Position numbers and translations under genes: made by a program. Below, piece by piece: positions 23,491-31,634 of a stretch of 35,729 nucleotides of DNA. The notes beneath the pieces were generated by a model that ran no database searches, was not told the origin of the DNA, and saw nothing but the letters and a program-made list of their open reading frames with translations. Each line of letters begins with the position of its first letter. The stretch's first letter is position 1. The stretch comes from Nanohaloarchaea archaeon B1-Br10_U2g21 (lineage in GTDB: Archaea > Nanohalarchaeota > Nanosalinia > Nanosalinales > Nanosalinaceae), in contig LKMP01000010.1 of the NCBI GenBank assembly GCA_001563915.1, positions 1-35,729 of the forward strand, in the 5' to 3' direction.

Positions 23491-23948
23491 GAGGATTCGT
23501 TGTATATGGATTTCATTTTCTCTATGTCTTCTGCGTGTTTAGTTTCTTTGAGTCCTGACTTGTCTTCTATGAATACGTCGCGGTCGATGACATGGAGGTC
23601 TAAATTATCGTAGCTGATGGTATCGTAGTGATTTTCTTCGTTTAACATTGCTTCTGCATTAGGGTGGCTTGAGAGTATGTCTAAGTATTGGTCTTCTAGC
23701 TCGGCACGGTAGCCTCCGAGAGATAATTGGCCGTCAAGTACGTCCATAACGGCCATAAAACTTTCTCCGTTAGGTATTACGTCTAAATCATCTGTGGGTC
23801 TTTCTTCTATGGTTGTTCCTTCGTTTTGTGCATGGTACCATAGGGAAGTTTGGCCTAGTAAAACTCCTTCGAAGTGTTTTCCAGCGTCTCCAAGTTTTTC
23901 GTCGAACTTTTGTAGGTAGTGTTCGGCATCTTCCCAAGACTCTATCAT
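23487..23948 (-). CDS. Nucleotidyltransferase-fold protein (AbiEii/DUF6036-like)
   Basis: Acidic 153-residue protein resembling minimal nucleotidyltransferases. FEGVLLGQTSLWYH followed by RPTDDLDVIP matches the G-x-x-A/S-L then R-x-T-x-D-x-D pattern of AbiEii-like and DUF6036 proteins, with metal ligands Asp54 and Asp56. A later LDLHVIDRDVF could supply the third acidic residue. Some relatives are toxins of toxin-antitoxin systems, but no partner gene is adjacent. It overlaps the dph2 end by 4 bp on the opposite strand. Confidence 0.6.
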   Translation of the reverse strand: MIESWEDAEHYLQKFDEKLGDAGKHFEGVLLGQTSLWYHAQNEGTTIEERPTDDLDVIPNGESFMAVMDVLDGQLSLGGYRAELEDQYLDILSSHPNAEAMLNEENHYDTISYDNLDLHVIDRDVFIEDKSGLKETKHAEDIEKMKSIYNESS

Positions 23949-24084
23949 AGTTATTACTTGTTAGTAAGTACACTTAAAGGTTGTGGTCAGCCATCGATAT
24001 CTGAGAGTTTAAAGAAAAAAGAATTTTCTCAGTTTAAATAGGTAATCAATTTAATCAAAGACTCAAAATTACTCTTTATTGATA

Positions 24085-25185
24085 ATGTTTAATTTGAAGA
24101 GACGAAAGGGTCAGTCTGCGATTGAGTATTTGATGACTTATGGTTGGATGCTTCTTGTGGTTGCTGTTGTTGGTGGTGCAGTCTTCTCAATGGTGGGTGA
24201 ACAAAGCATAGAAAGTGTTCAAGGCTTTGACTCAAGCAGCGTTAATGTTCAAGATTTTGGTGTTTCAGTTGAAAATGGTTTGACTTTTTTAATGAGTGAT
24301 CCTGTGGGACAAACTAAAATTGATGAGATAACTGTAAGTAACTCTGATACTGGAAATATTACTTATGCTGTTAATCAGGAAGTTTCTGAACAAAATAATA
24401 TTAATTTGCCTGGAATTAGGCCATCAGGAGATAATAACGAACTGGAAATAAAAATAAGCTATGACTCTGCTAATTTAGAGAATTTAACGACTTCAGGAGT
24501 GGTGACGGGAACTCTAGAAGTAGATGAAAATTTCCACAATCATACAATGATGCTGGATGGCTTAGTAGGATACTGGCCACTAGATGAAGCATACAAATCT
24601 GGAGGCGAGGTATTTGACTTTTCAGGAAACCAGAATCATGGAAAAAAAGAAGAGAATCCTGAATGGGGTGAAGGCGTTCATGGAAGTGCTTTAGAGTTTG
24701 ATGGCACAAATTATGTCGGCATAGATGCTAATACTGGCGATAATTTAGATATTACTGATGACTTAACTTTGACTGCGTGGGTTACTGTTGAAGATACGAC
24801 AAGACAGTACGTAATTAACAGAAATGAGGATGCTGGATTTTCCAATACTCAATATCATATTGGTACAAATAGCGGAGAAATTGAGGTGACTATAGGAGGG
24901 GATGATTATAGCGTAGATTTTCCTGATTCGTGGGAGAGCACGTTTACAGATTATAGATTAATTGCTATGACTTGGGACGGATCTGATATAAGAGTTTATG
25001 GGAATGGAGAGCACTTGGACACTTTCAGAGAATCAAGTATGTTTTCACGACCTAATTTGAGAATAAGCGGAAGAACTGGGAGTAATGACTTCTACTGGAA
25101 CGGTAAAATAGATGAGGTTCGTGTTTATGATCGCGCTTTATCTGAGAATGAGATAAATAGTATTTATGAACAGGGAGACCAATAA
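24085..25185 (+). CDS. Class III signal peptide protein with LamG domain
   Basis: Pilin-like surface protein. The N-terminus FNLKRRKG/QSAIEYLMTYGW is an archaeal class III signal peptide, cut by an EppA/PibD-type peptidase before the Gln, followed by the hydrophobic helix (about residues 16-37) that packs into pilus fibres. Residues 40-150 are beta-rich. Residues 155-365 form a concanavalin A-like LamG domain (GLVGYWPLDEA, FDFSGNQNHG, ALEFDGTNYV, LTAWVTVEDT, IDEVRVYDRALSENEI). Such domains bind glycans, so the protein may contact a host or matrix surface. I use ATG at 24085; a TTG two codons earlier is in frame. TTTAAATAGG near 24034 is a possible TATA box. Confidence 0.85.
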   Translation: MFNLKRRKGQSAIEYLMTYGWMLLVVAVVGGAVFSMVGEQSIESVQGFDSSSVNVQDFGVSVENGLTFLMSDPVGQTKIDEITVSNSDTGNITYAVNQEVSEQNNINLPGIRPSGDNNELEIKISYDSANLENLTTSGVVTGTLEVDENFHNHTMMLDGLVGYWPLDEAYKSGGEVFDFSGNQNHGKKEENPEWGEGVHGSALEFDGTNYVGIDANTGDNLDITDDLTLTAWVTVEDTTRQYVINRNEDAGFSNTQYHIGTNSGEIEVTIGGDDYSVDFPDSWESTFTDYRLIAMTWDGSDIRVYGNGEHLDTFRESSMFSRPNLRISGRTGSNDFYWNGKIDEVRVYDRALSENEINSIYEQGDQ

Positions 25186-25243
25186 ACTATTCCTATCGGC
25201 CCTTGTTTAAATTTTGGCTAGCGATTATATCAAGTAATAGTGT

Positions 25244-26425
25244 CTAGTTCCAAAACTCTTTTTGAAGTAACTCCTCACGATCTTCAAATACTCTGCCCTC
25301 TCGAATCCACTCCTTTATCCGTTCCTGACCCTTAGTAAAACCAATCATAACAGCGCCTGATAATTTATCGCCATTAAAGAACAGTCGACGATACTCCGAA
25401 TCAGAATACTTTTTCTCTAATGCTTCGCCACTCCAGTCTCCAATAGCCAGGAACTGCACATCAAAATGTCCTACTCCATAAGTGTTAACGTAGTCGAACA
25501 CTTTTTCACGGCCTAACATGTTTTCGGCAGCACAGACGCCCATAGCCTCACTATGATCCCATGAACCTCTGCAAACACAGCCATCAAATACTGGTGATCG
25601 GTACTCAACCATATTGCCAGCAGCGAAAACATCATCATCTGAAGTCTGCAGATATTCATCAGTTTTAATCATATCAGCCTCATTTTTATCCACATCAATT
25701 AAGCCGGAGTTAGCAGTTTGCCCTATAGCTACGGCAACAGAATCACAATCCAATTCCTCTCCAGAATCTGTTACAACAGTCTCTATCTCGTTATCTCCCA
25801 CAAATTCTGAAGCCTCAGTATTAGTCATCACAACAATACCTTTATCTTCCATCTTCCTATGAACTATCTCAGCTCCTTCCTTTGAAAGGCCTTTACTCCA
25901 CCAATTTTCGCCTCTTATCAGATAATATGTTTCACAATCATTTTCAGCATACGCTATAGCCAAGTCGATTCCTAAAAGGCCTCCTCCGATCACAACAGCT
26001 TTATCTGAATTTTCAGCAGACTCCTTGATTTCCTCAGCATCTTTCAAAGTCCACATATAAAGGAGATTTTCATATTCATCATCCAAAGAGTACTTTCTCG
26101 GCGAACCTCCTGTCGCAATCAGCAATTTATCATAAGTATGTTCTTCCCCACTCTCCAATATAACAGCGTTATCACTAGTATTTACTTCCTTAACCCTAGT
26201 CTCCAAACACAACTCAATACCCCTCTTCCCATACCAAGACTCATCATGCATCCTAGTATATTGAACAGGCAAAGTACCCTTCATGAACGTCTTCAACATA
26301 ATCCGATTATATAACGCATCCTCCTCATCAGTAAAAACAGTGACCGAGGCCTCTGGCACCAATTCACTTAGTTTTTCTGCCGCAGAAGCACCTGCTATAC
26401 CATCACCGATTATTACATACTCCAT
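25244..26425 (-). CDS. FAD-dependent NAD(P)H oxidoreductase
   Basis: Pyridine nucleotide-disulfide oxidoreductase-fold protein of 393 residues, similar to rubredoxin reductase and the N-terminal domain of NirB. The FAD-binding motif is IIGDGIAGASAAEKL (residues 4-18), followed by LLIATGGSPRKY, NAD(P)-binding VVIGGGLLGIDLA and second FAD motif VFAAGNMVE. It lacks the redox CxxC of thioredoxin or lipoamide reductases. The electron acceptor is unknown; rubredoxin, a ferredoxin or oxygen are possible. It stands alone, convergent with the LamG protein gene and divergent from the PAP2 gene. Confidence 0.85.
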   Translation of the reverse strand: MEYVIIGDGIAGASAAEKLSELVPEASVTVFTDEEDALYNRIMLKTFMKGTLPVQYTRMHDESWYGKRGIELCLETRVKEVNTSDNAVILESGEEHTYDKLLIATGGSPRKYSLDDEYENLLYMWTLKDAEEIKESAENSDKAVVIGGGLLGIDLAIAYAENDCETYYLIRGENWWSKGLSKEGAEIVHRKMEDKGIVVMTNTEASEFVGDNEIETVVTDSGEELDCDSVAVAIGQTANSGLIDVDKNEADMIKTDEYLQTSDDDVFAAGNMVEYRSPVFDGCVCRGSWDHSEAMGVCAAENMLGREKVFDYVNTYGVGHFDVQFLAIGDWSGEALEKKYSDSEYRRLFFNGDKLSGAVMIGFTKGQERIKEWIREGRVFEDREELLQKEFWN

Positions 26426-26506
26426 AACTTCACTATAACATAGAGAATTCTTTAATCATAAAAAAGCCTTCACAAGTTTAAATCATACTCCACAAAATAA
26501 GATACA

Positions 26507-26998
26507 ATGGGAGAATACACCAGCATTACTGATGCAGAAATGCTCGTGACCAGAGGATTTGAAGAAATATCAGCTCTAGGATCATTTTACCTCCTAATAA
26601 CTTATTTAGTAACGCTTGAACTCCTTGGAGAAAAAATCACTAACCGCATACTAATAATGGCAGCAGCAATAAACACAGCCATAATATTCTCCATAAAACA
26701 AATATTCGCAACACCAAGACCCGAAGGAGGAGAAGAATTCATAACTGCATCATTTCCCTCAGGACACTCAGCCACAGCATTCATGGCCGCAGGCGTACTA
26801 GGATGGAGATATCCAAAACTCCGATACTGGTTCCTAGCGCTCGCAACCCTAGTAGCAATAAGCAGAGTAGTCATAGGAGCACACTTCTTCATAGACATTC
26901 TCATAGGCTCAGCCATAGGCCTCACAATAGGAACATTGACAGCCTGGAAAATGGAAAAAATGGCAAAAAACGGAGAAATATTCAGAAATCTACAATGA
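26507..26998 (+). CDS. PAP2 family membrane phosphatase
   Basis: Integral membrane lipid phosphatase of 163 residues with about five hydrophobic segments. All three PAP2 motifs are intact: KQIFATPRP (KX6RP), PSGHS and SRVVIGAHFFID (SRX5HX3D). Family members remove phosphate from undecaprenyl diphosphate, dolichyl diphosphate or phosphatidic acid. In archaea a role in recycling dolichol carriers for surface glycans is likely, which would link it to the sugar-activation operon at 14754-20112, though they are not adjacent. Confidence 0.9.
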   Translation: MGEYTSITDAEMLVTRGFEEISALGSFYLLITYLVTLELLGEKITNRILIMAAAINTAIIFSIKQIFATPRPEGGEEFITASFPSGHSATAFMAAGVLGWRYPKLRYWFLALATLVAISRVVIGAHFFIDILIGSAIGLTIGTLTAWKMEKMAKNGEIFRNLQ

Positions 26999-27043
26999 TG
27001 AAGTAATGGTTTAAAAAACTGATTAACTACTACCTTTTCTAGA

Positions 27044-27118
27044 GCGGAGCTAGTGTAGTCTGGCCCATCATGATACCCTGTCACGGTATCGACGCGGGTT
27101 CAAATCCCGCGCTCCGCG
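27044..27118 (+). tRNA. tRNA-Asp(GUC)
   Basis: Complete cloverleaf. Acceptor GCGGAGC (27044-27050) pairs with GCTCCGC (27111-27117), with discriminator G27118. Anticodon stem and loop ATACC-CTGTCAC-GGTAT places GTC in the anticodon. The T arm is GCGGG-TTCAAAT-CCCGC. No intron or encoded CCA. TTTAAAAAAC at 27010-27019 is correctly spaced as the TATA box. Confidence 0.97.
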
Positions 27119-27155
27119 TTTTAACGTTTTTATCTCTGTTTTTGAGGTCTTGTAA

Positions 27156-27902
27156 TTACTTAGATTGTTTTTTAGGATGTCTTGGATCTATTTTTGCCTC
27201 TAATTTTTCTGCGTTGTCGCCGTAAATAGTGAGTCGGTACATGTCTCTACAGTTTTCTCTTTTGTCAGGTTCACGAGACAAGGTATTTTGAATATCTAAT
27301 TCATCTAGTATTTTGCTGGTTTGTGACATCATATTCTTGCTGATAGTTCCGATCTTATAGCCTCTAAATTGTTTAATCTTATGGCCGTCTGTATCAACTA
27401 AACCACGAACAAATCCGATCTTAAACGCTCTGCTAAGATTGTTTAAATTTCTCAACATTATCGTCTCTGTTTTATCTTCACCCCATTCTAAGTATTTCTT
27501 GAAAAATTCGTATAACGTCTTAGATTCGTAACGTAGTCGAACTCTACTATGATTTGGCTCTCTTTTCACATGAGGTCGCTTATCCAAGTTTTCTTCTAAA
27601 AAACTCTCTAAATTTTGCCAGTAGTCTTCGTTGATATTAAGCGTGAACGTAATACGGTACTTGTAATTTTTCTCTTCAAAAAAGTAATTCCCGTCTCCGG
27701 CGAATATTCCGCATAGTTCTCCATGGAATTCAGGGTCATCAGGTATTTCTAGCTGATTTCTTTTCTGTTTTTGTCCGACTTCTTTTTTGAAGTGGTAGTA
27801 GACTGTTGATTTGGGCAGGTTTAGCTTTTCTTTAATTTGGTTGATTGAGAGGCCTTTGCGTGCTAGTTTTCTTATTTCTGTTTTTTCTTTAGTTGTTGCC
27901 AT
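27156..27902 (-). CDS. HTH-LAGLIDADG homing-endonuclease-like protein
   Basis: Free-standing LAGLIDADG-family protein of 248 residues. An N-terminal helix-turn-helix (about 5-40, IRKLARKGLSINQIKEKLNLPKS shown in part) is followed by two LAGLIDADG helices: GELCGIFAGDG (61-71, acidic Asp70) and FVRGLVDTDGH (164-174, Asp172). These supply the metal-binding acids of a monomeric two-motif nuclease. It is neither within an intron nor an intein. It lies 38 bp after tRNA-Asp on the opposite strand. It is basic and differs from the acidic proteins around it, suggesting recent acquisition. It could instead have become a transcription regulator, as in some WhiA-like proteins. Confidence 0.8.
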   Translation of the reverse strand: MATTKEKTEIRKLARKGLSINQIKEKLNLPKSTVYYHFKKEVGQKQKRNQLEIPDDPEFHGELCGIFAGDGNYFFEEKNYKYRITFTLNINEDYWQNLESFLEENLDKRPHVKREPNHSRVRLRYESKTLYEFFKKYLEWGEDKTETIMLRNLNNLSRAFKIGFVRGLVDTDGHKIKQFRGYKIGTISKNMMSQTSKILDELDIQNTLSREPDKRENCRDMYRLTIYGDNAEKLEAKIDPRHPKKQSK

Positions 27903-28139
27903 TGCGTAAGTCTGATTTTATTTTTTTCTAGGTGTTTGGGGGAAACAGATTTGGATAAATTTTTGTTAGTTGCTGTCATAGAACTATGATGGGATGTTAT
28001 ATGGTTTTTTAGATGTGCTAAAGCATATATGCAGTTGTTCAATAGCTCAATCAAACTTTTCTTAGAAAAACTTTGGATCTAGGGCAATAAACTAAAAATG
28101 CTATCAGAACAAAAAACTTTTTAGAAGAGGGTTAATAGA

Positions 28140-28370
28140 ATGTCTGGTTCTCATCCGTCGAAGCACAAGCTGGAAGATGCCGAAGTCTACATACATATCA
28201 AAGATGGTGAAACAGCGAACGTTACGCATATTGATGTTGAACATCCTGATCTCAATGAAGTAATACGGCCTGATGAGAACAGTTACACTGGAGGTAAAGA
28301 AGGAGGATTGTTCATAGGTCTGAAGAAAGATATGATTGAGAGAGCGGAAAAGTTTGTGGAGAAAGAATAA
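28140..28370 (+). CDS. Small hypothetical protein
   Basis: Unrecognised 76-residue protein, beta-rich in the middle (AEVYIHIKDGETANVTHID) with a short C-terminal helix (KKDMIERAEKFVEKE) and no signal peptide. GAGGG lies about 10 nt upstream of the ATG. It precedes cmk by 24 bp on the same strand and is probably the first gene of the cmk-archease-rtcB group. The stretch between 27903 and 28139 contains no gene I can support. Confidence 0.5.
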   Translation: MSGSHPSKHKLEDAEVYIHIKDGETANVTHIDVEHPDLNEVIRPDENSYTGGKEGGLFIGLKKDMIERAEKFVEKE

Positions 28371-28394
28371 AATTGCTGAGGGATTTTATTTTTC

Positions 28395-28979
28395 ATGAAG
28401 AGCTACATAGAAGAGTTTCAGGCAGACAGGGAGAAAAACTCTGATACTGTAATTACTATAGATGGATACGCAGGGGCCGGTAAAGGAACTTTAGCGACTC
28501 AGGTATCTGAGATACTTGGTCTGAAACATTTTTCGGCTAGCGATGTATTCTATCAGGTGGCTGAAGAAAGAGGTCTTAGTGATTATGAATTATCGGAAAA
28601 GGCGGAGAAAGAGGTGGATCTTGCAATTGACAGAAAGACTTTGGAAAGAGGTCTTAATCAGTCCTGTGTTATTGAGTCTCGTATATCTTCGTGGGTTTTA
28701 GGAAGCTACTCAGACTTCCGGATCAGACTGGATGCAGAAATAGATGAACGAGCTCGTAGACTGGCTGAAAGAGAAGAATTAGGGGTGGATTCTGCTCGGG
28801 AAATTGTTGTGAAGAGAGATAAAGAGGATGCTAAACGCTACAAAGAATATTATGGAATTGATCTAGATGATTACAGCATCTATGATCTTATAATTGATAA
28901 TACCGAAATAGGTGTCAAGGAGCAAAAAAAGCTTGTGGAAAAAGCGTTGAAGCAAAGATTTGCAGTGAAGAACAAATGA
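28395..28979 (+). CDS. cmk: Cytidylate kinase (archaeal type)
   Basis: Cytosolic CMP kinase: phosphorylates CMP and dCMP with ATP in pyrimidine nucleotide salvage. The P-loop GYAGAGKGT (24-32) is followed by the archaeal signature FSASDVFYQVAEERG, VIESRISSWVL (NMP-binding region), and KRDKEDAKRYKEYYGIDLDD then YDLIIDN. The protein has an N-terminal extension of about 15 residues before the first strand compared with typical archaeal Cmk. The stop overlaps the archease start (ATGA), so translation is coupled. The 194-residue length is normal. Confidence 0.92.
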   Translation: MKSYIEEFQADREKNSDTVITIDGYAGAGKGTLATQVSEILGLKHFSASDVFYQVAEERGLSDYELSEKAEKEVDLAIDRKTLERGLNQSCVIESRISSWVLGSYSDFRIRLDAEIDERARRLAEREELGVDSAREIVVKRDKEDAKRYKEYYGIDLDDYSIYDLIIDNTEIGVKEQKKLVEKALKQRFAVKNK

Positions 28980-29383
28980 GCTATGAAATACTAGAACACT
29001 CGGCGGATGAAAAATTTAGGGCTGAAGGCGAGTCTATGGAAGAGGCGTTTTCGGAGGCGGTGAAGGCTTTTGCAGAGATAGTGGGGGCGAGTAATGGTCG
29101 TTATACTCATAATGTCAAGGTGGAGTCTGAGAGTCATGAAGCTTTATTGTATGATTTTTTGGATCAGTTAGTTTTTCTTCAGGATACGAGGAGTGTGGCT
29201 GTGACAGGACCTCAAAATGTAAAGATTTCTGAAACAGCTGGAGGCTATTTATTGAGAGCAGAGGTTAAGGTTGAGAAGATAACGCCGGGGTCAAATTTTT
29301 TGGACATAAAAGCTCCGACGTACAACGAAATGAAGGTAGAATACAATGAATCTTGGGTTTTAGAGGCAGTTCTCGACGTATAA
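28976..29383 (+). CDS. Archease, RtcB activator
   Basis: Small metal-binding chaperone that promotes guanylation and multiple turnover of the RNA ligase RtcB. The N-terminal YEILEHSADEKF carries the conserved His8 and Asp11, followed by MEEAFSEAVKAF; LYDFLDQLVFLQD and the C-terminal VLEAVLDV (Asp134) complete the usual metal site. At 135 residues it is standard length. The gene overlaps cmk by 4 bp and lies 55 bp before rtcB, the gene order expected for this functional pair. Confidence 0.93.
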   Translation: MSYEILEHSADEKFRAEGESMEEAFSEAVKAFAEIVGASNGRYTHNVKVESESHEALLYDFLDQLVFLQDTRSVAVTGPQNVKISETAGGYLLRAEVKVEKITPGSNFLDIKAPTYNEMKVEYNESWVLEAVLDV

Positions 29384-29438
29384 TCTGTGCAAAAAACTTA
29401 GGCTCACACTCAAAAAACTCAGCCCGAGAACACTTACT

Positions 29439-30854
29439 ATGGAAATAGAGAAAATCAGGCAAAATGTCTATGAGATAGATGGGCCTGAAATGAATGTTCC
29501 GGCCCGAATTTATGCCTCAGAAAAGCTATTAGAGCAGATTAAACAGGATTCGACGCTGGATCAGGCCTGTAACATGGCCGCGTTGCCAGGAGTTCAGAAA
29601 CATGTATGTGTAATGCCTGATGGTCATCAGGGCTATGGTTTCCCTATTGGAGGAGTTGCTGCGTTTGACGCAAAAAACGGTCTTATTAGCCCTGGAGGAA
29701 TAGGGTTTGACATCAATTGTGGGATAAGAGTCCTAAAAACTGGACTTACAGCAGAAGACCTCGAAAATAGAGAGGAACAGCTTGCAAATATTCTATATAG
29801 TAAGGTGCCTGTAGGTCTAGGTAAAGGCGGTTACATAGATATCAGCGAGGAGGAACTTGATCAAGTGCTGGAAAAAGGCCTAGAATGGATGTGTGAAAAC
29901 GGCCATGCTACTGAAAAAGATCTTGAAAGATGCGAAGAAAACGGACGCTTACCCGGAAAACCTGAAAAAGTCCCTGAAGAAGCTAAAAAAAGAGGGCTCA
30001 ATCAATTAGGTAGTCTAGGCAGCGGAAACCACTTCTTAGAAGTTCAAATAGTCGAAGAAGTCTTTGATGATGAAAAAGCTGAAGCATATGGTTTAGAAAA
30101 GGATCAAGTCCTTGTAATGATTCATTCAGGTAGCCGAGGATTAGGACACCAGACCTGTTCAAACTTTGTAAGACGATTTGAAAAATCTTATCCAGACATA
30201 GCAGAAAAAATAACAGAGAAAAATTTGATTTATGCACCTATTAAGTCTGAAGAAGCCCAAGACTACTTATCAGCTATGTATGCGGCAGCCAACTTCGCAT
30301 GGGCCAACAGACAGGCAATGACTCAGGCAGTAAGAGAATGCATTAAAACAATATTCAATGAAGAAGATGTAGAAATGCTCTACGACGTCTGCCATAATAT
30401 AGCGAAGGAAGAAACACACAATGTAAACGGAGAAGACCGAGATGTAATAGTGCATCGTAAAGGCGCAACAAGAGCATTCCCCTCTGGCCATGAAGAAATC
30501 CCTGAAATCTACAAAGAAGCAGGCCAACCAGTACTACTCCCTGGAACAATGGGGACCTCAAGCTATATTCTAGCAGGAGGAGAGGCCTCAATGGAGCTCA
30601 GTTTTGGCAGTACTGCGCATGGGGCAGGCCGTATAAAGTCTCGTGCTCAGTCCAAACAAGACTACTGGGGCGAAGACATCCAGAAAGACCTGAAAAGACA
30701 AGGCATACACGTTAAAGCCGTTTCAGGATCCACAATGGCAGAAGAAGCACCAGGAAGTTACAAAGATGTCGATGAAGTAATTAAAGTATCAGACGACCTA
30801 GGCATAGGTACTAAAGTAGTAAAAATGAGGCCTGTGGTAAATATCAAGGGTTGA
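29439..30854 (+). CDS. rtcB: RNA-splicing ligase RtcB
   Basis: GTP-dependent ligase joining 2',3'-cyclic phosphate and 5'-OH RNA ends, essential for archaeal tRNA exon ligation. Active-site motifs are complete: VMPDGHQGYGFPIGG (His63), GGIGFDINCGIR (Asp91, Cys94), GSGNHF (His198), HSGSRGLGHQ (His229, His237), CHNIAKEE (His319) and STAHGAGR, with His394 the residue that becomes guanylated. The 471 residues show no intein, common in other archaeal RtcB. Archease is directly upstream. Pre-tRNA introns in this organism would be the substrate; the two tRNAs here have none. Confidence 0.96.
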   Translation: MEIEKIRQNVYEIDGPEMNVPARIYASEKLLEQIKQDSTLDQACNMAALPGVQKHVCVMPDGHQGYGFPIGGVAAFDAKNGLISPGGIGFDINCGIRVLKTGLTAEDLENREEQLANILYSKVPVGLGKGGYIDISEEELDQVLEKGLEWMCENGHATEKDLERCEENGRLPGKPEKVPEEAKKRGLNQLGSLGSGNHFLEVQIVEEVFDDEKAEAYGLEKDQVLVMIHSGSRGLGHQTCSNFVRRFEKSYPDIAEKITEKNLIYAPIKSEEAQDYLSAMYAAANFAWANRQAMTQAVRECIKTIFNEEDVEMLYDVCHNIAKEETHNVNGEDRDVIVHRKGATRAFPSGHEEIPEIYKEAGQPVLLPGTMGTSSYILAGGEASMELSFGSTAHGAGRIKSRAQSKQDYWGEDIQKDLKRQGIHVKAVSGSTMAEEAPGSYKDVDEVIKVSDDLGIGTKVVKMRPVVNIKG

Positions 30855-30890
30855 TAGATAGTTTGAGACTGTATCATCATTTAACTTCAT

Positions 30891-31208
30891 ATGAAAATTG
30901 CTTCACGCAGAGATATTAGAGACTTCGTAGAGGAAGTGAAAGAGATATTGGGAGAAGATTTCGAAGAAGCAATACTTTACGGAAGTTATGCTAGGAATGA
31001 GCACGATACTGGCAGCGATATTGACATAGCCTTCAAAGTGTCTGGTGAAGTTGATCAAGATGAAGTTTTTCGCATAGTTGATCAATTTAACAGAGAAAGA
31101 GGCTTGATGTTCTCGCCTCGGTTCTTCGACAGCAAAGAGTTCGAATACAGACTGAAAAATGGGTACAGCTTCTACCGTAACATTGAAACAGAAGGTGTAG
31201 AGATATGA
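30891..31208 (+). CDS. MNT-type nucleotidyltransferase, partner of HEPN protein
   Basis: Minimal nucleotidyltransferase of 105 residues. ILYGSYARNEHDTGSDIDIAF contains the G-S motif (Gly31, Ser32) and the metal-binding pair Asp43 and Asp45. In HEPN/MNT modules such proteins are antitoxins, some of which add AMP groups to the HEPN toxin. Its stop (TGA) overlaps the ATG at 31205 of the HEPN gene, the coupled arrangement typical of these modules. The partner appears frameshifted. The gene begins 36 bp after rtcB. Confidence 0.85.
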   Translation: MKIASRRDIRDFVEEVKEILGEDFEEAILYGSYARNEHDTGSDIDIAFKVSGEVDQDEVFRIVDQFNRERGLMFSPRFFDSKEFEYRLKNGYSFYRNIETEGVEI

Positions 31209-31557
31209 AAGAACAAGAAAGGCTGCTGAAGACGATATTGATGCCGCAAAATATTTGTTAAAAGGAAGCAAGTACGACCAAACCATCTCACGAAGTTATT
31301 ATGCCATATTTAATGCTGCAAAAGCTCTGCTCATGGAAAAGAATTCGGAGCCTAAAACGCATCAAGGAGTATCAACCGAACTCGGAAGACTTTTTCGCAA
31401 AAAACTTGACTCTGAAACCACTAGAAACTACTCAAAAATTCAAACTTGGAGAGAAGAAGTCGACTACGGAACAGCAAAAAAGTTTGGCAAAGAAAAAGCA
31501 GAGGAATCAGTTGAGTTCGCAGAAGAATTTCTTGCTGCCGTGAAAAAAATTACCTAA
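31205..31557 (+). CDS. HEPN domain protein (UPF0332-like), apparently frameshifted
   Basis: The frame ending at 31557 encodes a HEPN protein: DDIDAAKYLLKGSKYDQTISRSYYAIFNAAKALLM (in part) and TWREEVDYG, as in UPF0332 members, without the R-x4-H motif of active HEPN nucleases. It has no ATG at its head; an in-frame TAG is at 31198 and the first usable codon is TTG at 31255. The ATG at 31205, coupled to the upstream stop, gives KEQER in another frame and stops after 18 codons. One extra A near 31218-31220 would join the two into a normal start, KEQEKAAEDDIDAAKYLL. It is either a sequencing indel, a real loss, or a shift. Confidence 0.7.
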
Positions 31558-31634
31558 TAGGAGTTTGGCATCTGGATCTGCAACTTGTTGAGTATGTAAT
31601 TAGCTTAAATTCAAGCTCTTCGAAAAATAAAGTT

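Noticed and set aside
23951-23971. TTACT-TGTT-AGTAA near the start of the nucleotidyltransferase-fold gene
   Set aside because: Five-bp arms in AT-rich DNA are expected by chance several times in a window this size.
27872-28054. 60-codon minus-strand frame upstream of the LAGLIDADG gene
   Set aside because: Overlaps the start of that gene in another frame, lacks a ribosome-binding site and has no recognisable features.
29439-30854. Intein in RtcB
   Set aside because: All catalytic motifs are contiguous at normal spacing in 471 residues; nor is there an intein in RadA.
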